Assembly (NCBI GenBank): GCA_002162955.1
Contig: MABD01000024.1
Location: forward strand, 62,001-126,000
Direction: 5' to 3'
Source: Gammaproteobacteria bacterium 45_16_T64
GTDB taxonomy: Bacteria > Pseudomonadota > Gammaproteobacteria > Pseudomonadales > Ketobacteraceae
DNA: 64,000 bases
Under the pieces are notes generated by a model that was not told the origin of the DNA, made no database searches, and was given only the letters and a program-made list of their open reading frames with translations. The translations under genes and the position numbers were made by a program. This document shows positions 48,038-57,042 of this stretch, one piece after another. The stretch's first letter is position 1, and the number at the start of each line of letters is the position of its first letter.

Positions 48038-48403
48038 ATGTCCATTCCATTGCTTATATGCGATGACTCAGCAATGGCCCGGAAGCAAGTGAAACGGGCG
48101 ATACCCGAAGGATGGGATGTCGATATCACCATGGCGACAAACGGTGTAGAAGGTATTGATGCCATACGGTCTGGAAAGGGTGAAATGGTATTCTTGGATC
48201 TAACAATGCCTGAACTTGATGGGTATGGTGTGCTTGAAAAAGTAAAAACCGAAGGCCACAAGTCTATCATCATTGTTATCTCCGCAGACATACAACCTGA
48301 AGCACGAGAACGTGTTATGGGGTTAGGTGCCTTGGATTTTGTTAAGAAGCCAATAGACGGTAAAAAATTAACAGAAGTATTAACGAAGTACGGTCTGCTA
48401 TGA
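48038..48403 (+). CDS. CheY-like single-domain response regulator
   Basis: A 121-residue receiver without an output domain. Acidic pair D9-D10, phospho-accepting D54 in L-D-L-T-M-P, the Ser in V-I-S-A-D (Thr position) and the Lys in V-K-K-P. It overlaps the CheC-like gene by four bases (ATGA). Its kinase is not in the immediate neighbourhood. Together with the next gene it resembles a CheY/CheC phospho-switch. Confidence 0.92.
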   Translation: MSIPLLICDDSAMARKQVKRAIPEGWDVDITMATNGVEGIDAIRSGKGEMVFLDLTMPELDGYGVLEKVKTEGHKSIIIVISADIQPEARERVMGLGALDFVKKPIDGKKLTEVLTKYGLL

Positions 48404-49035
48404 GTGAGCAATTAGCGTTAACAGAAGATCAACGAGACTGCTTGCAAGAAGTAGTCAATGTGGCGATGGGGCAGGCGGGGGATTCGCTTGCTCGCTTTCT
48501 AGAAGTATTCATTCATTTGTCCGTGCCTCGAATACGATTAGTTGCAAAGGAGGATCTTGGCCAGGAACTGGAGAGTCTAATTGGTGGCCATGGCACAAAG
48601 GTGTCAGGCGTCAGTCAGGGTTTTTTTCATGTCGAAGATGGTAAAGGTATTCGTGGTGAGGCTATCGTTGTGTTTAATGATAGTTCATTTAAGGAACTTG
48701 CGGATCTACTCGCTTACGATGAAGAGCTCACTGATGCCGCCGAAAAAGAACTTTTGATGGATGTAACGAATGTGCTTAATGGCGCTTGTCTTAATGGCAT
48801 CGGTGAGCAGATTGAAACTGAATTAGCGTATTCACCTCCTAGTATTTTGGGGCAGCACGTGCCTATTTCAGACCTGCTAGAGCACGAGAAGCTGAGCTGG
48901 GGCCATGCTTTGTTGGTTGAGATATCTTATACCCTTGAGGATCGGTGTTTCAACTGTACTATGTTCTTGTTAATGCCTGGCGAATCTATCGTTGTGATGA
49001 AAGAAGAGTTGGACAAACTGCTGGAAGACTTATAA
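48400..49035 (+). CDS. CheC-like phosphatase
   Basis: 211 residues. CheC/CheX/FliY-type proteins dephosphorylate CheY-P. The first active-site motif [DS]-x3-E-x2-N-x22-P is exact (D13, E17, N20, P43). The second half has E117-x3-D121-x2-N124-x22-P147, a conservative variation of the same motif. The central S-Q-G-F-F-H-V and the terminal M-F-L-L-M-P-G complete the fold. Its start overlaps the CheY-like gene, and its stop directly abuts the GGDEF gene. The likely role is to switch off the partner receiver. Confidence 0.85.
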   Translation: MSEQLALTEDQRDCLQEVVNVAMGQAGDSLARFLEVFIHLSVPRIRLVAKEDLGQELESLIGGHGTKVSGVSQGFFHVEDGKGIRGEAIVVFNDSSFKELADLLAYDEELTDAAEKELLMDVTNVLNGACLNGIGEQIETELAYSPPSILGQHVPISDLLEHEKLSWGHALLVEISYTLEDRCFNCTMFLLMPGESIVVMKEELDKLLEDL

Positions 49036-50001
49036 GTGACAGATTTTGCTCCTTCTAAAGAGCTGTTAGAGTTCATCGTCGATCGTGTGAATGTTGGCGT
49101 TTTCATCGTTAATGAAGCGCAAGAAATTCAACTCTGGAATAATTTTATGTCCACAAATAGTGGGCTCAACCCGGAGGATGTGATCGGCAAAAACCTATTT
49201 GATTGTTTCCCTGATTTACCAAAACGCTGGTTCGCAAAGAAGCTGAGTAGTGTCTTCATGTTGAAGAATTTTGCGTTTACTTCCTGGGAACAGCGCCCCC
49301 ATCTATTTGGTTTTAGTCACAATCGCCCCGTCACCTCTGGTTTGGAATATATGTGTCAAGACTTGACGCTTATGCCTGTGAAAGATGAAGACGGAGAGGT
49401 GAACTCGGTATGCGTGGTAGTGTTTGACGTGACTGACACTGCTATATATCAAACAATGCATAAAGCTGCGATGACTAAGTTAGAGATGGTCAGTCGAGTG
49501 GATGGTTTGACGCAGCTATATAATCGGAGTCATTGGCAGTCGCGATTAAATGAAGAATTTAGCCGTGCGGCAAGGTATGGATCACCGCTAACGCTGATCA
49601 TGTTTGATTTGGATCATTTCAAACTGACTAACGATACCCACGGTCATCTTGGGGGGGATGCGGTGTTGGTTCAGGTTGCTCGTATCATACGAGAATCGCT
49701 ACGAGAAAATGATATAGCTGGGCGTTATGGCGGTGAGGAATTTGGTGTTGTACTGGTGAATACCGATGAAGAGGGGGCAATGGTCGTTGCCGAGCGAATC
49801 AGGGCTACAATTGCATCGACTCCTGTACCGTTTTCAGATGGCGAGATTTCTACCTCAGCCAGTTTAGGGGTGGCGCAGTTTGAGCCAAAATTTAGCGATG
49901 TTGAAGCAATGATCGCAGCGGCTGATGACTGTTTGTACCATGCAAAAGAACGTGGACGGAATCAAGTTGTTCCCTATTCGAGCGTAGATGACGCTGAGTG
50001 A
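49036..50001 (+). CDS. PAS-GGDEF diguanylate cyclase
   Basis: 321 residues, soluble. PAS domain about 8-130 (V-G-V-F-I-V-N, then N-P-E-D-V-I-G-K-N-L-F). GGDEF domain about 150-315 with V-D-G-L-T-Q-L-Y-N-R, F-D-L-D-H-F-K, the active GGEEF at 232-236 and an I-site R-E-N-D at 223-226. So it should make c-di-GMP and be product-inhibited. GTG start directly after the CheC stop. With the two upstream genes it forms a compact three-gene operon; the receiver and CheC may control it (inference). Confidence 0.92.
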   Translation: MTDFAPSKELLEFIVDRVNVGVFIVNEAQEIQLWNNFMSTNSGLNPEDVIGKNLFDCFPDLPKRWFAKKLSSVFMLKNFAFTSWEQRPHLFGFSHNRPVTSGLEYMCQDLTLMPVKDEDGEVNSVCVVVFDVTDTAIYQTMHKAAMTKLEMVSRVDGLTQLYNRSHWQSRLNEEFSRAARYGSPLTLIMFDLDHFKLTNDTHGHLGGDAVLVQVARIIRESLRENDIAGRYGGEEFGVVLVNTDEEGAMVVAERIRATIASTPVPFSDGEISTSASLGVAQFEPKFSDVEAMIAAADDCLYHAKERGRNQVVPYSSVDDAE

Positions 50002-50028
50002 GGTGCTCGCGGAAAAATAGTATCGCTT

Positions 50029-50682
50029 TTAACTTTGAACAAACCAGTATTTCTTCCATGCATTAAATACTCTTTCTGGATACCAGTTTTTCCCAACGCT
50101 TCCGTTATAGCGAGCGAGCGCCTTTCTTTCGTTTCCTCGTTCTCTTTTTAGATACGCTTTTAAGATCGTACAGCCGTAGCGAATGTTAGTGCTGATATCC
50201 ATTAAATTGTCATTTGGAGTGCCGATTTCTTTTTTCCAGAAGGGCATTACTTGCATTATGCCTTGAGCGCCGGCACTTGATAGTGCGAACTGGTCGAATA
50301 GACTTTCCACGTGCATGACTGAGAGTACAAGCTCAGGCCGCAAGTTTACACGGCGTGCTTCTTTATGGGCAATACGCAGGATTTTCATTCTTTCTTCTGG
50401 ATCTTTGATATAACGTGACATACGCGTAGACATGTCTAGCAGCCAGACTTCCGCATCGAAGCGGTCTTCAAAACTCTTGGCGTTGTTAATCGTATCCAGA
50501 AGTATGAGGCGCATCTCCTCATCAGGCTGAGTGGATGATGCTGCACTAGTTGGGGGGGAGAGTATGCTGATAACGGCAAAAAGAAACGGCAGCCAAAAGG
50601 CAGCCTTTTTCACGGAGATCATGAAAACCGGTGAAAGGCTGACTCTTGGCGAAAGTATTTTCATACTTCGGTACCTTGCCAT
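50029..50682 (-). CDS. Lytic transglycosylase (SLT domain)
   Basis: 217 residues. A hydrophobic segment near residues 28-44 (ending P-T-S-A-A) is the signal peptide. SLT domain from about 105: catalytic Glu in H-V-E-S-L-F, then S-S-A-G-A-Q-G-I-M-Q-V-M-P, then N-I-R-Y-G, then A-L-A-R-Y-N-G-S-V-G, matching soluble lytic murein transglycosylase family 1. It cleaves peptidoglycan glycan strands. The start codon directly follows the proS stop (TAAATG). ATGs at 50664 and 50622 are possible alternatives that shorten the leader. Probably co-transcribed with proS. Confidence 0.88.
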   Translation of the reverse strand: MARYRSMKILSPRVSLSPVFMISVKKAAFWLPFLFAVISILSPPTSAASSTQPDEEMRLILLDTINNAKSFEDRFDAEVWLLDMSTRMSRYIKDPEERMKILRIAHKEARRVNLRPELVLSVMHVESLFDQFALSSAGAQGIMQVMPFWKKEIGTPNDNLMDISTNIRYGCTILKAYLKRERGNERKALARYNGSVGKNWYPERVFNAWKKYWFVQS

Positions 50683-52407
50683 TTACTGGCCAATGCGTTC
50701 CTGAAGGAAGGTAATAATGTTGTCGGCAGGTACGTCGACTTTCTCATTGGTGCGGCGATGTTTATATTCCAGTGTATTTGCGTCTAGGGTTTTCTCACTG
50801 ATGACAATCCGATGTGGGATGCCGATCAGTTCGGCGTCTGAAAACTTTACGCCAGGCCGCTCTTTTCTATCGTCAAATAGAACATCATAACCTAGGGTTG
50901 TAAGGTCTTGGTACAGCTTCTCACTAGCTTCCTGTACACGAATGGATTTGTGCATATTCATCGGAACAAGTGATATTTGAAAAGGAGCAAGTGCCTCAGG
51001 CCAAATAATGCCGTAATCGTCGTAATTTTGCTCTATAGCTGAGGCTACAACACGTGACACGCCGATACCATAACAACCCATTGTTAGGGTCTTGTTTTTG
51101 CCAGACTCGTCACAAACTGAGGCCTTTAATGCTGCACTGTACTTGGTCCCCAATTGGAAAATGTGACCTACTTCAATACCTCGCTTGATTTCTAACTGAC
51201 CGCTACCACAGGGACTTGGGTCGCCCTCCACGACGTCGCGAAGGTCGAACTGTTCGGTAAACTCGCAATCTCTTTGCCAATTGACGCCAGTTAGGTGTAC
51301 ACCATCTTTGTTGGCTCCACACACAAAGTCGGACATATATATGGTACTAAGATCTGCTAGGGTGGGTATCGTCAGCCCTACTGGGCCCAAGGAGCCTGGT
51401 TTGCATCCTAGCACATGTTGGATTTCTTCATCACTTGCCATTGTAAGTGGTTCTGCGACAAGTGGGTGCTTCTCAGCTTTGATTTCATTGAGATCCTTAT
51501 CGCCTCTCAAAATAAGAGCCACTAGACTTGGAGTGTCGCTATCGCCTTGCATACCATGAACAATCAGCGTCTTGAGTATCTTTTCAGGGGAAACTGATAA
51601 AAAATTGCTGACTTCGTCAATGCTGTGTTGATCTGGGGTATTTACCTCTGACATTTCTGCTACTGGGGCAGGTAGGCTGTCACCAATGATCGATGCTTCT
51701 GCCATTTCAACATTTGCAGCGTAGTCACTGTCATTACTAAACGCTATGCCATCTTCGCCCGAGTCGGCTAGTACATGGAATTCATGGGAGGCATTGCCAC
51801 CAATGCTACCCGTGTCTGCCAATACAGCCCTGAAATTCAGCCCCAAACGGTTAAATATGTTGCTATAGGTCTCATGCATGACAGTATAGGTGCCTTTGAG
51901 GCAGTCTTCTGTCAAGTGGAATGAGTAAGCATCTTTCATGGTAAATTCACGCGCTCGCATTGCGCCGAAGCGAGGGCGAACTTCATCGCGGAATTTCGTT
52001 TGAATTTGATAAAAATTGCATGGTAACTGTTTGTAGCTCTGGATGTTGTTTCGGACCATGTCAGTGATGACTTCTTCGTGAGTTGGCCCTAATACGAATC
52101 CTCTACCGTGGCGGTCATTAATACGTAGTAACTCTGCGCCATATTGTTGAAGCCTTTCTGATTCTTCCCACAGCTCAGCAGGCTGAACGACGGGCATGAG
52201 CATCTCGAGCGCACCTGACTTGTCCATTTCTTCCCGAACAACACGTTCGACATTTCTGAGCACTCTCAATCCGGTTGGTAGCCAAGAATAAAGTCCAGAG
52301 GCGAGCTTTCTGATCATTCCAGCTCTAAGCATTAATTGATGACTAATGACTTCTGCGTCAGAAGGGACTTCACGTTGTGTGGCTAATAGGTAACGAGTGG
52401 CACGCAT
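50683..52407 (-). CDS. proS: Proline--tRNA ligase
   Basis: 574 residues, prokaryote-like ProRS with the editing domain. The opening [10 protein letters not shown] matches the family. Class II motifs: motif 1 around P-V-V-Q-P-A-E-L-W, motif 2 [10 protein letters not shown] near residue 140, motif 3 G-C-Y-G-I-G-V-S-R near residue 445. The YbaK-like editing insertion (about 230-390) includes the K-T-L-I-V-H segment, and the C-terminal anticodon-binding domain follows. Confidence 0.98.
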   Translation of the reverse strand: MRATRYLLATQREVPSDAEVISHQLMLRAGMIRKLASGLYSWLPTGLRVLRNVERVVREEMDKSGALEMLMPVVQPAELWEESERLQQYGAELLRINDRHGRGFVLGPTHEEVITDMVRNNIQSYKQLPCNFYQIQTKFRDEVRPRFGAMRAREFTMKDAYSFHLTEDCLKGTYTVMHETYSNIFNRLGLNFRAVLADTGSIGGNASHEFHVLADSGEDGIAFSNDSDYAANVEMAEASIIGDSLPAPVAEMSEVNTPDQHSIDEVSNFLSVSPEKILKTLIVHGMQGDSDTPSLVALILRGDKDLNEIKAEKHPLVAEPLTMASDEEIQHVLGCKPGSLGPVGLTIPTLADLSTIYMSDFVCGANKDGVHLTGVNWQRDCEFTEQFDLRDVVEGDPSPCGSGQLEIKRGIEVGHIFQLGTKYSAALKASVCDESGKNKTLTMGCYGIGVSRVVASAIEQNYDDYGIIWPEALAPFQISLVPMNMHKSIRVQEASEKLYQDLTTLGYDVLFDDRKERPGVKFSDAELIGIPHRIVISEKTLDANTLEYKHRRTNEKVDVPADNIITFLQERIGQ

Positions 52408-52504
52408 AAAAGATGAATCCTGTGAAAACGGTTGGATATATCACGGGATTGTAAAAGGAAGCCGCATGCAAGGCTAGCGTTGATTTACCTAGGAGGTGTA
52501 AATA

Positions 52505-52542
52505 CCCATAAAAAAAGGAGCCGAAGCTCCTTTTTTTATGGG
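52505..52542 (-). terminator. Intrinsic terminator of the HU-family gene
   Basis: Stem GGAGC/GCTCC flanked by seven A and seven T, usable in both directions. On the minus strand the loop is TTCG, a very stable tetraloop. It lies about 20 bases past the stop of the HU gene. Confidence 0.88.
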
Positions 52543-52563
52543 TTAACAAGAGCGATTAGTCTC

Positions 52564-52977
52564 TTATTCAGCCATATCTTTCAGCTTCTTAAGTGGTCGA
52601 ACTTTCACAACGTTACGAGCAGGTTTTGCTGCAACATCCATAAGTTCACCTGGCTTAAATGGGTTTGGCACATTTTTCTTGGCTTTGGTTGCTGGCTTGC
52701 GAACAACTTGAACCTTCATAAGACCTGGAACAGTAAAGTGTCCGATCGCACGTTTCTTAACGTGACGTTCCATAAGGTTACCCAGTTCATCAAGAACGCT
52801 TTGACATTCCTTCTTAGATAGCCCCGTGCTATCTGCAAGTTCATTCATGATTTGGGTCTTAGTCATCGCCTCTTTAACAGCGGTGAGCTTCTTCACTGGA
52901 GCTGCTGCAGGTGCTTTTTTTGCAGGTGCTTTTTTCGCAGGAGCCTTTTTAGCGGCGACTTTTTTCTTGGCTGGCAT
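52564..52977 (-). CDS. HU-family DNA-binding protein with Lys/Ala-rich N-terminal tail
   Basis: About 137 residues. The HU/IHF fold starts near residue 38 (M-T-K-T-Q-I-M-N-E-L-A-D-S-T-G-L-S) and runs to an N-P-F-K-P-G-E-L-M-D-V-A-A-K-P-A-R-N-V-V-K-V-R-P arm and strand. HU is about 90 residues; the extra is a tail (about residues 2-31) of K-K-A-P-A repeats, reminiscent of histone H1 tails. Expected to condense or bridge DNA. I chose the ATG at 52977 (MPAKKK...), with AGG eight bases upstream; 52983 is the alternative. Confidence 0.9.
   Translation of the reverse strand: MPAKKKVAAKKAPAKKAPAKKAPAAAPVKKLTAVKEAMTKTQIMNELADSTGLSKKECQSVLDELGNLMERHVKKRAIGHFTVPGLMKVQVVRKPATKAKKNVPNPFKPGELMDVAAKPARNVVKVRPLKKLKDMAE
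52907..52951 (-). repeat. Three tandem 15-bp repeats in the HU tail
   Basis: Three direct 15-base units (52907-52921, 52922-52936, 52937-52951), nearly identical, encoding the A-P-A-K-K pentad. Such units can change in number by slippage or unequal exchange, altering the tail length. Confidence 0.75.
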
Positions 52978-53112
52978 AATCATGTCCTATGGTTTTTATG
53001 ATTCCTGCCCAGTGATAGCGTAAAGGCGCTGTAGCTGGGTAGGGCAATTGAGCGAAGTGATCGCCGATAATTATTAATCTAATTTTCCACACTCGCAAGT
53101 AAATAACCGAAC

Positions 53113-53138
53113 AAAACCCTATTTTTATAGGGTTTTTT
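53113..53138. terminator. Second hairpin upstream of the HU gene
   Basis: A 10-base arm pair (AAAACCCTAT with ATAGGGTTTT) with a 4-base loop and a T-run on the plus strand. It lies between the HPt-HD-GYP gene's terminator and the HU gene's promoter region; it may back up that terminator. No plus-strand gene is known to read into it. Confidence 0.5.
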
Positions 53139-53151
53139 CACATTTTAATGA

Positions 53152-53177
53152 AAAAAGGCGCTGTTAGGCGCCTTTTT
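53152..53177 (-). terminator. Intrinsic terminator of the HPt-HD-GYP gene
   Basis: Perfect 10-base arms (AAAAAGGCGC with GCGCCTTTTT) around a 6-base loop, followed on the minus strand by a T-run. About 22 bases past the stop of the leftward gene. Confidence 0.85.
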
Positions 53178-53198
53178 AAGGGGGAATAGCACGAAACG

Positions 53199-54374
53199 CT
53201 ACCAGGAAGTGTTATTGGACTCTCTGGTGATTTCGTTAAAAACGTCTACCCAGCTAGCGTCAAATTGAGAACCTTTGCAGTTATTCACTTCGATAACTGC
53301 GCGGATAAATGGACGCTTTAATCGGGTGTTGTATGCTCGTTCATGAGATCTCGCATCGAAGGTATCAACAATGCTGAGTATTTTTGCGCCATCGCAGATA
53401 TCAACGCCAGTTAGTCTCTTGGGGTAGCCCGATCCATCCACTTTTTCGTGGTGTTGTTGTACGATTGTTGCCGCTTGTTCCCATTTGCGAGACTGACTTA
53501 GCAGCTGATATGCAGACTCAGTGTGTCGGAAAAGTGCATTTCGTTCTTCCTCGTTAAAGGCCCCGGCTTTGTGCAGCAACGATAGTGGTAGGAACGCCAT
53601 GCCAATATCGTGGAGTAGAATGGCTGCTGTTAACTGTGTTGACTCTACGGGTTCGCCAGCCCTTTGATTCATTGCCAAAGCCAGTGTGAGTAATCTGCAA
53701 GTTCGTCCTTTCCAGTAAAGTGATCTATTTTCCATGGGGGCGCTAAGACTGGCAAAAAAATTGATATCTTCATCAGTTTCTATTTGATATCGCTCAAGGA
53801 TTTCTGCGATGGAGTGCTGTTTATGTTCGGTGATAGCGCTCCCTTGTTGAATAGATGCCACTGGCGGGGCGCTGTCGAATAGATGCGTGCTAGGGTCCAT
53901 TGAGGTGATGGCTTGTCTTATATAGTTAGTGCGTGTATCCCCACTTACTTCTGCAATGCTGCTGACGTTTTGGCAGAGCTTGATCAGGTCGTCCTCAGAA
54001 ATAGGAGCATCTTCCTTGGCTAGGCGGGCTTGCACCATTTGTTTTGTCTTATCCATCGCTAATAAGATAACGTCACTGAGTAGGCTGTCATACTTGATCT
54101 GTTCCGAGCGTATAGCATCAAGTAAGTCTTCCATACTTTGAATTAGGGGCGTTAGGTCTCGAAAGCCGACATAGACGAGGTTGCCTTTTATAGTGTGGAT
54201 AGAGCGAAACAATCCATTGAGTAGTTCTTTGTTGCTTGGGTCGTGCTCCAGGTTGATAAGTATTGATTCGCAACTTTGATGGGCTTCCCTAAAATCGTAA
54301 AAAAAATCATCCATTAGCTCAGTTTCGACAAATTCACTTTCGTTTTCTGGGTGGTTTATGTGTGTGTTTGCCAT
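53199..54374 (-). CDS. HPt-HD-GYP fusion protein (putative c-di-GMP phosphodiesterase)
   Basis: About 391 residues. An N-terminal HPt domain (about 20-115) has the phosphotransfer His at about residue 60 in S-I-H-T-I-K-G-N. A linker follows, then an HD-GYP domain (about 190-385): H-D in L-L-H-D-I-G-M, the F-R-H region, the complete H-H-E-K-V-D-G-S-G-Y-P and the D-T-F-D-A segment. The usual HDIGK Lys is Met, but the metal ligands appear intact, so hydrolysis of c-di-GMP is plausible. There is no receiver in the protein; HPt replaces the more common REC. ATG at 54374 has a GGTGA box; a GTG at 54383 is the alternative. Confidence 0.85.
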   Translation of the reverse strand: MANTHINHPENESEFVETELMDDFFYDFREAHQSCESILINLEHDPSNKELLNGLFRSIHTIKGNLVYVGFRDLTPLIQSMEDLLDAIRSEQIKYDSLLSDVILLAMDKTKQMVQARLAKEDAPISEDDLIKLCQNVSSIAEVSGDTRTNYIRQAITSMDPSTHLFDSAPPVASIQQGSAITEHKQHSIAEILERYQIETDEDINFFASLSAPMENRSLYWKGRTCRLLTLALAMNQRAGEPVESTQLTAAILLHDIGMAFLPLSLLHKAGAFNEEERNALFRHTESAYQLLSQSRKWEQAATIVQQHHEKVDGSGYPKRLTGVDICDGAKILSIVDTFDARSHERAYNTRLKRPFIRAVIEVNNCKGSQFDASWVDVFNEITRESNNTSW

Positions 54375-54457
54375 TTGTGTCACCGTTAGATCATGTAAAT
54401 TCCAGGTTACCTTGTTTTAAGTATAGGTTGTGGGCTGCTTTCGGCGTGTGAAATCGC

Positions 54458-54463
54458 TATAAT
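54458..54463 (+). promoter_or_regulatory. Candidate -10 box upstream of the FmdB gene
   Basis: A perfect TATAAT about 97 bases before the FmdB ATG. The -35 region is poorly matched, so this is tentative; it would drive the FmdB gene and possibly aspS. Confidence 0.3.
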
Positions 54464-54559
54464 GTGGCCCCTTTTTCTGTATTGATTGGCTAAGTAGCTT
54501 TGTCATAAAGAAAAAAACGCATTAAATCAATAAGTTGTGAAAGAAATTGAGTGTGATGT

Positions 54560-54811
54560 ATGCCTATTTATGAGTACAAGTGTAATGACTGCGGCCATCA
54601 AATGGATAAGTTGCAGAAGATAAGTGATGAACCGTTGGTAACTTGTCCTGCGTGTGACGAGGATACGTTGCAGAAAATGATATCTGCAGCGGGGTTCCGG
54701 TTAAAGGGTTCGGGTTGGTACGAAACCGATTTTAAGACAGGAAAGAAGAAACAGTTGGCGGAGAGTGATTCTACGAAACCCTCCAGTACACCGGCCAAGT
54801 CAGCAGATTAA
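54560..54811 (+). CDS. FmdB family zinc-ribbon protein
   Basis: An 83-residue protein. The zinc ribbon has C-x2-C twice (Y-K-C-N-D-C and V-T-C-P-A-C), the opening M-P-I-Y-E-Y-K-C is exactly that of the family, and F-R-L-K-G-S-G-W-Y-E-T-D-F follows. The tail is polar. The family is often found just upstream of aspS, as here, function unknown (regulatory role suggested). Confidence 0.9.
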   Translation: MPIYEYKCNDCGHQMDKLQKISDEPLVTCPACDEDTLQKMISAAGFRLKGSGWYETDFKTGKKKQLAESDSTKPSSTPAKSAD

Positions 54812-54940
54812 CGAGAAGTTTCTTTAATAGAGGCTGATCGATAACGCAAAAGCTAGATAGAAACATCAAGGTAAATTGTTCGCGGACAAAATTGTCAGCG
54901 GATTGTAGATATTAATCATCAGGTAAACAGGATAATCGAT

Positions 54941-56710
54941 ATGCGTAGCCATTATTGTGGCCATCTAAACGAGTCACTCATTGACGACGAAGTAACACTT
55001 TGCGGATGGGTTCATAATCGCCGGGATCACGGTGGCGTTATTTTTCTTGATCTACGAGACCGAGAAGGTGTGGCGCAAATTGTAATAGATCCCGATACCG
55101 AAGAAGCGTTTGCGCTTGCTGAGCGTGTGCGCGGTGAATTTGTATTGCAAATTAAAGGTCGTGTGCGCTACCGACCTGAAGGTACCTTTAATGAGGATAT
55201 GCCAACAGGTAAGGTTGAGGTGCTAGGCAAGGAAGTTGTTATCCTGAATGCATCTGAAACACCACCATTTCAGATGGATGACTTCCAGACGGTAGGGGAA
55301 GAAACTCGTCTCAAGTATCGCTTTCTCGATATTCGCCGCCCAGAGATGCTCAACAAGTTGGTCTTTCGTTCGAAGGTAACCTCTGCTATTCGTAATTTTT
55401 TGGATAGTGATGGCTTCTTAGATGTTGAAACGCCGATATTGACCCGGGCTACACCAGAGGGCGCTCGCGATTACATCGTGCCTAGTCGAACGCATCAAGG
55501 CAGCTTCTTTGCTTTGCCACAATCACCTCAATTGTTTAAGCAATTGTTGATGGTGTCTGGTGTTGATAAATATTACCAAATTGCTAAGTGCTTTCGTGAT
55601 GAAGATCTGCGCGCTGATCGACAGCCAGAATTTACTCAGATTGATATTGAAACCTCTTTTATGAGTGAAGAGCAGATCATGGCAGTTGCCGAACGAATGA
55701 TTCGCAACTTGTTTAAGGATCTGTTGGATGTCGAGCTTCCCGAGTTTCCGCGGATGCCTTATTCCGAGGCAATGGCTCGATTCGGTAGTGATAAGCCTGA
55801 TTTGCGTATTGCCTTAGAACTGCAAGACGTCGACGACTTGATGAAAGATGTTGATTCTAAAATATTCTCTGGTCCTGCTAATGATCCTAAGGGTCGGGTA
55901 GCGGCGCTAAAATTACCTCAAGGAACGAAGCTGAGTCGTAGAGAAATTGACAATTATACTAAGTTTGTTGGTATCTACGGTGCGAAAGGGCTGGCTTATA
56001 TCAAGGTAAACGATAGGTCCACAGGCAGAGAAGGCCTACAGTCACCTATCGTAAAGCTACTGTCAGATGAAGTACTTGAAGCTATCATGAGTCGAGTTGA
56101 AGCTGAAACCGGAGATTTGGTATTCTTTGGCGCAGACAAAGCGAACGTCGTGAGTGAATCATTGGGCGCATTACGTGTTAAGTTGGGAGAAGATCTCGAC
56201 CTAATTAAGGGCGCATGGGCACCTTTGTGGGTTGTTGACTTCCCCATGTTTGAAGAGACCGATCATGGTTGGACGTCCATTCATCACCCCTTTACATTGC
56301 CATCATGCAGTGCTGAAGAGTTGAAAAGTAATCCCGGTGGCGCTTTGTCTCGTGCCTATGATATGGTGCTAAACGGTACTGAATTAGGTGGCGGCTCACT
56401 GCGTATTTATCAATCTGAATTACAAGAAGCGGTATTTAAAGCGTTGAATATCGGTGATGAAGAAGCCCAAGAAAAGTTCGGCTTCTTGTTAGATGCACTT
56501 AAGTTTGGTTGCCCGCCTCATGGTGGCCTAGCGTTTGGTTTGGATCGTATCGTTATGCTAATGACTGAATCGAAGTCGATTAGAGACGTAATAGCGTTTC
56601 CTAAAACACAAACAGCTGCTTGTGTGATGACAGCGGCACCTTCTGAAGTAGAGCCCAAACAACTTCGAGAAGTGGGTATTCGAGTGCGCACGCCAGAAGA
56701 AAATAAATAA
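54941..56710 (+). CDS. aspS: Aspartate--tRNA ligase
   Basis: 589 residues, bacterial class IIb enzyme. The N-terminal OB-fold starts with [12 protein letters not shown]; the catalytic core includes [16 protein letters not shown] near residue 223, the bacterial GAD insertion (about 300-415) and motif 3 G-L-A-F-G-L-D-R near residue 530. A truncated yebC follows, 25 bases or less past the stop. Confidence 0.98.
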   Translation: MRSHYCGHLNESLIDDEVTLCGWVHNRRDHGGVIFLDLRDREGVAQIVIDPDTEEAFALAERVRGEFVLQIKGRVRYRPEGTFNEDMPTGKVEVLGKEVVILNASETPPFQMDDFQTVGEETRLKYRFLDIRRPEMLNKLVFRSKVTSAIRNFLDSDGFLDVETPILTRATPEGARDYIVPSRTHQGSFFALPQSPQLFKQLLMVSGVDKYYQIAKCFRDEDLRADRQPEFTQIDIETSFMSEEQIMAVAERMIRNLFKDLLDVELPEFPRMPYSEAMARFGSDKPDLRIALELQDVDDLMKDVDSKIFSGPANDPKGRVAALKLPQGTKLSRREIDNYTKFVGIYGAKGLAYIKVNDRSTGREGLQSPIVKLLSDEVLEAIMSRVEAETGDLVFFGADKANVVSESLGALRVKLGEDLDLIKGAWAPLWVVDFPMFEETDHGWTSIHHPFTLPSCSAEELKSNPGGALSRAYDMVLNGTELGGGSLRIYQSELQEAVFKALNIGDEEAQEKFGFLLDALKFGCPPHGGLAFGLDRIVMLMTESKSIRDVIAFPKTQTAACVMTAAPSEVEPKQLREVGIRVRTPEENK

Positions 56711-56858
56711 CCATGGTAGCTCAACTACAGTTGATATGACGGTAGAGCTCGTGGGTAAAGTATTGGGGCTTGTGGATCAAATTGAAGATCTTGATGATGT
56801 GAAAAACGTCTATTCTAATGCAGAATTCGCGGCGGAAATCATGGAGCATCTAGAGTAG
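56711..56858 (+). pseudogene. Remnant of yebC/pmpR (C-terminal ~45 codons only)
   Basis: In-frame with the family from about 56717 to the stop at 56858. The ATG-initiated part (56736-56858) encodes 40 residues with the highly characteristic YebC C-terminus: V-D-M-T-V-E, then K-V-L-G-L-V-D-Q-I-E-D-L-D-D-V, then N-V-Y-S-N-A-E-F. E. coli YebC ends with the same pattern (D-M, L-E-D-x-D-D-V-Q-x-V-Y-x-N, from memory). YebC is about 245 residues; about 200 N-terminal codons are missing and aspS stops directly before it. aspS-yebC-ruvC is the usual order in this lineage, so this is a deletion relic, not a new gene. No ribosome binding site is seen. A strong terminator follows. Confidence 0.85.
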
Positions 56859-56892
56859 CAATTATTGCTCTAGAGTCGGCTTCCCAAGCAAT

Positions 56893-56926
56893 AAAAACCC
56901 CAAGAGTTTTCTCTTGGGGTTTTTTT
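56893..56926 (+). terminator. Intrinsic terminator after the yebC remnant
   Basis: Stem CCCCAAGAG with CTCTTGGGG and a 4-base loop, A-run before, seven T after. It ends the aspS transcript and separates it from ruvC. Confidence 0.9.
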
Positions 56927-57042
56927 GTGCATAAAAAATAAAGATAAATTGTTATCTGGGGCAAGGGTTTGACTGTCTAAATACACAGTATTATTATGCA
57001 TCATCTGCTAGAATAACGAGAATAATCACGACAGGCGTTCCT

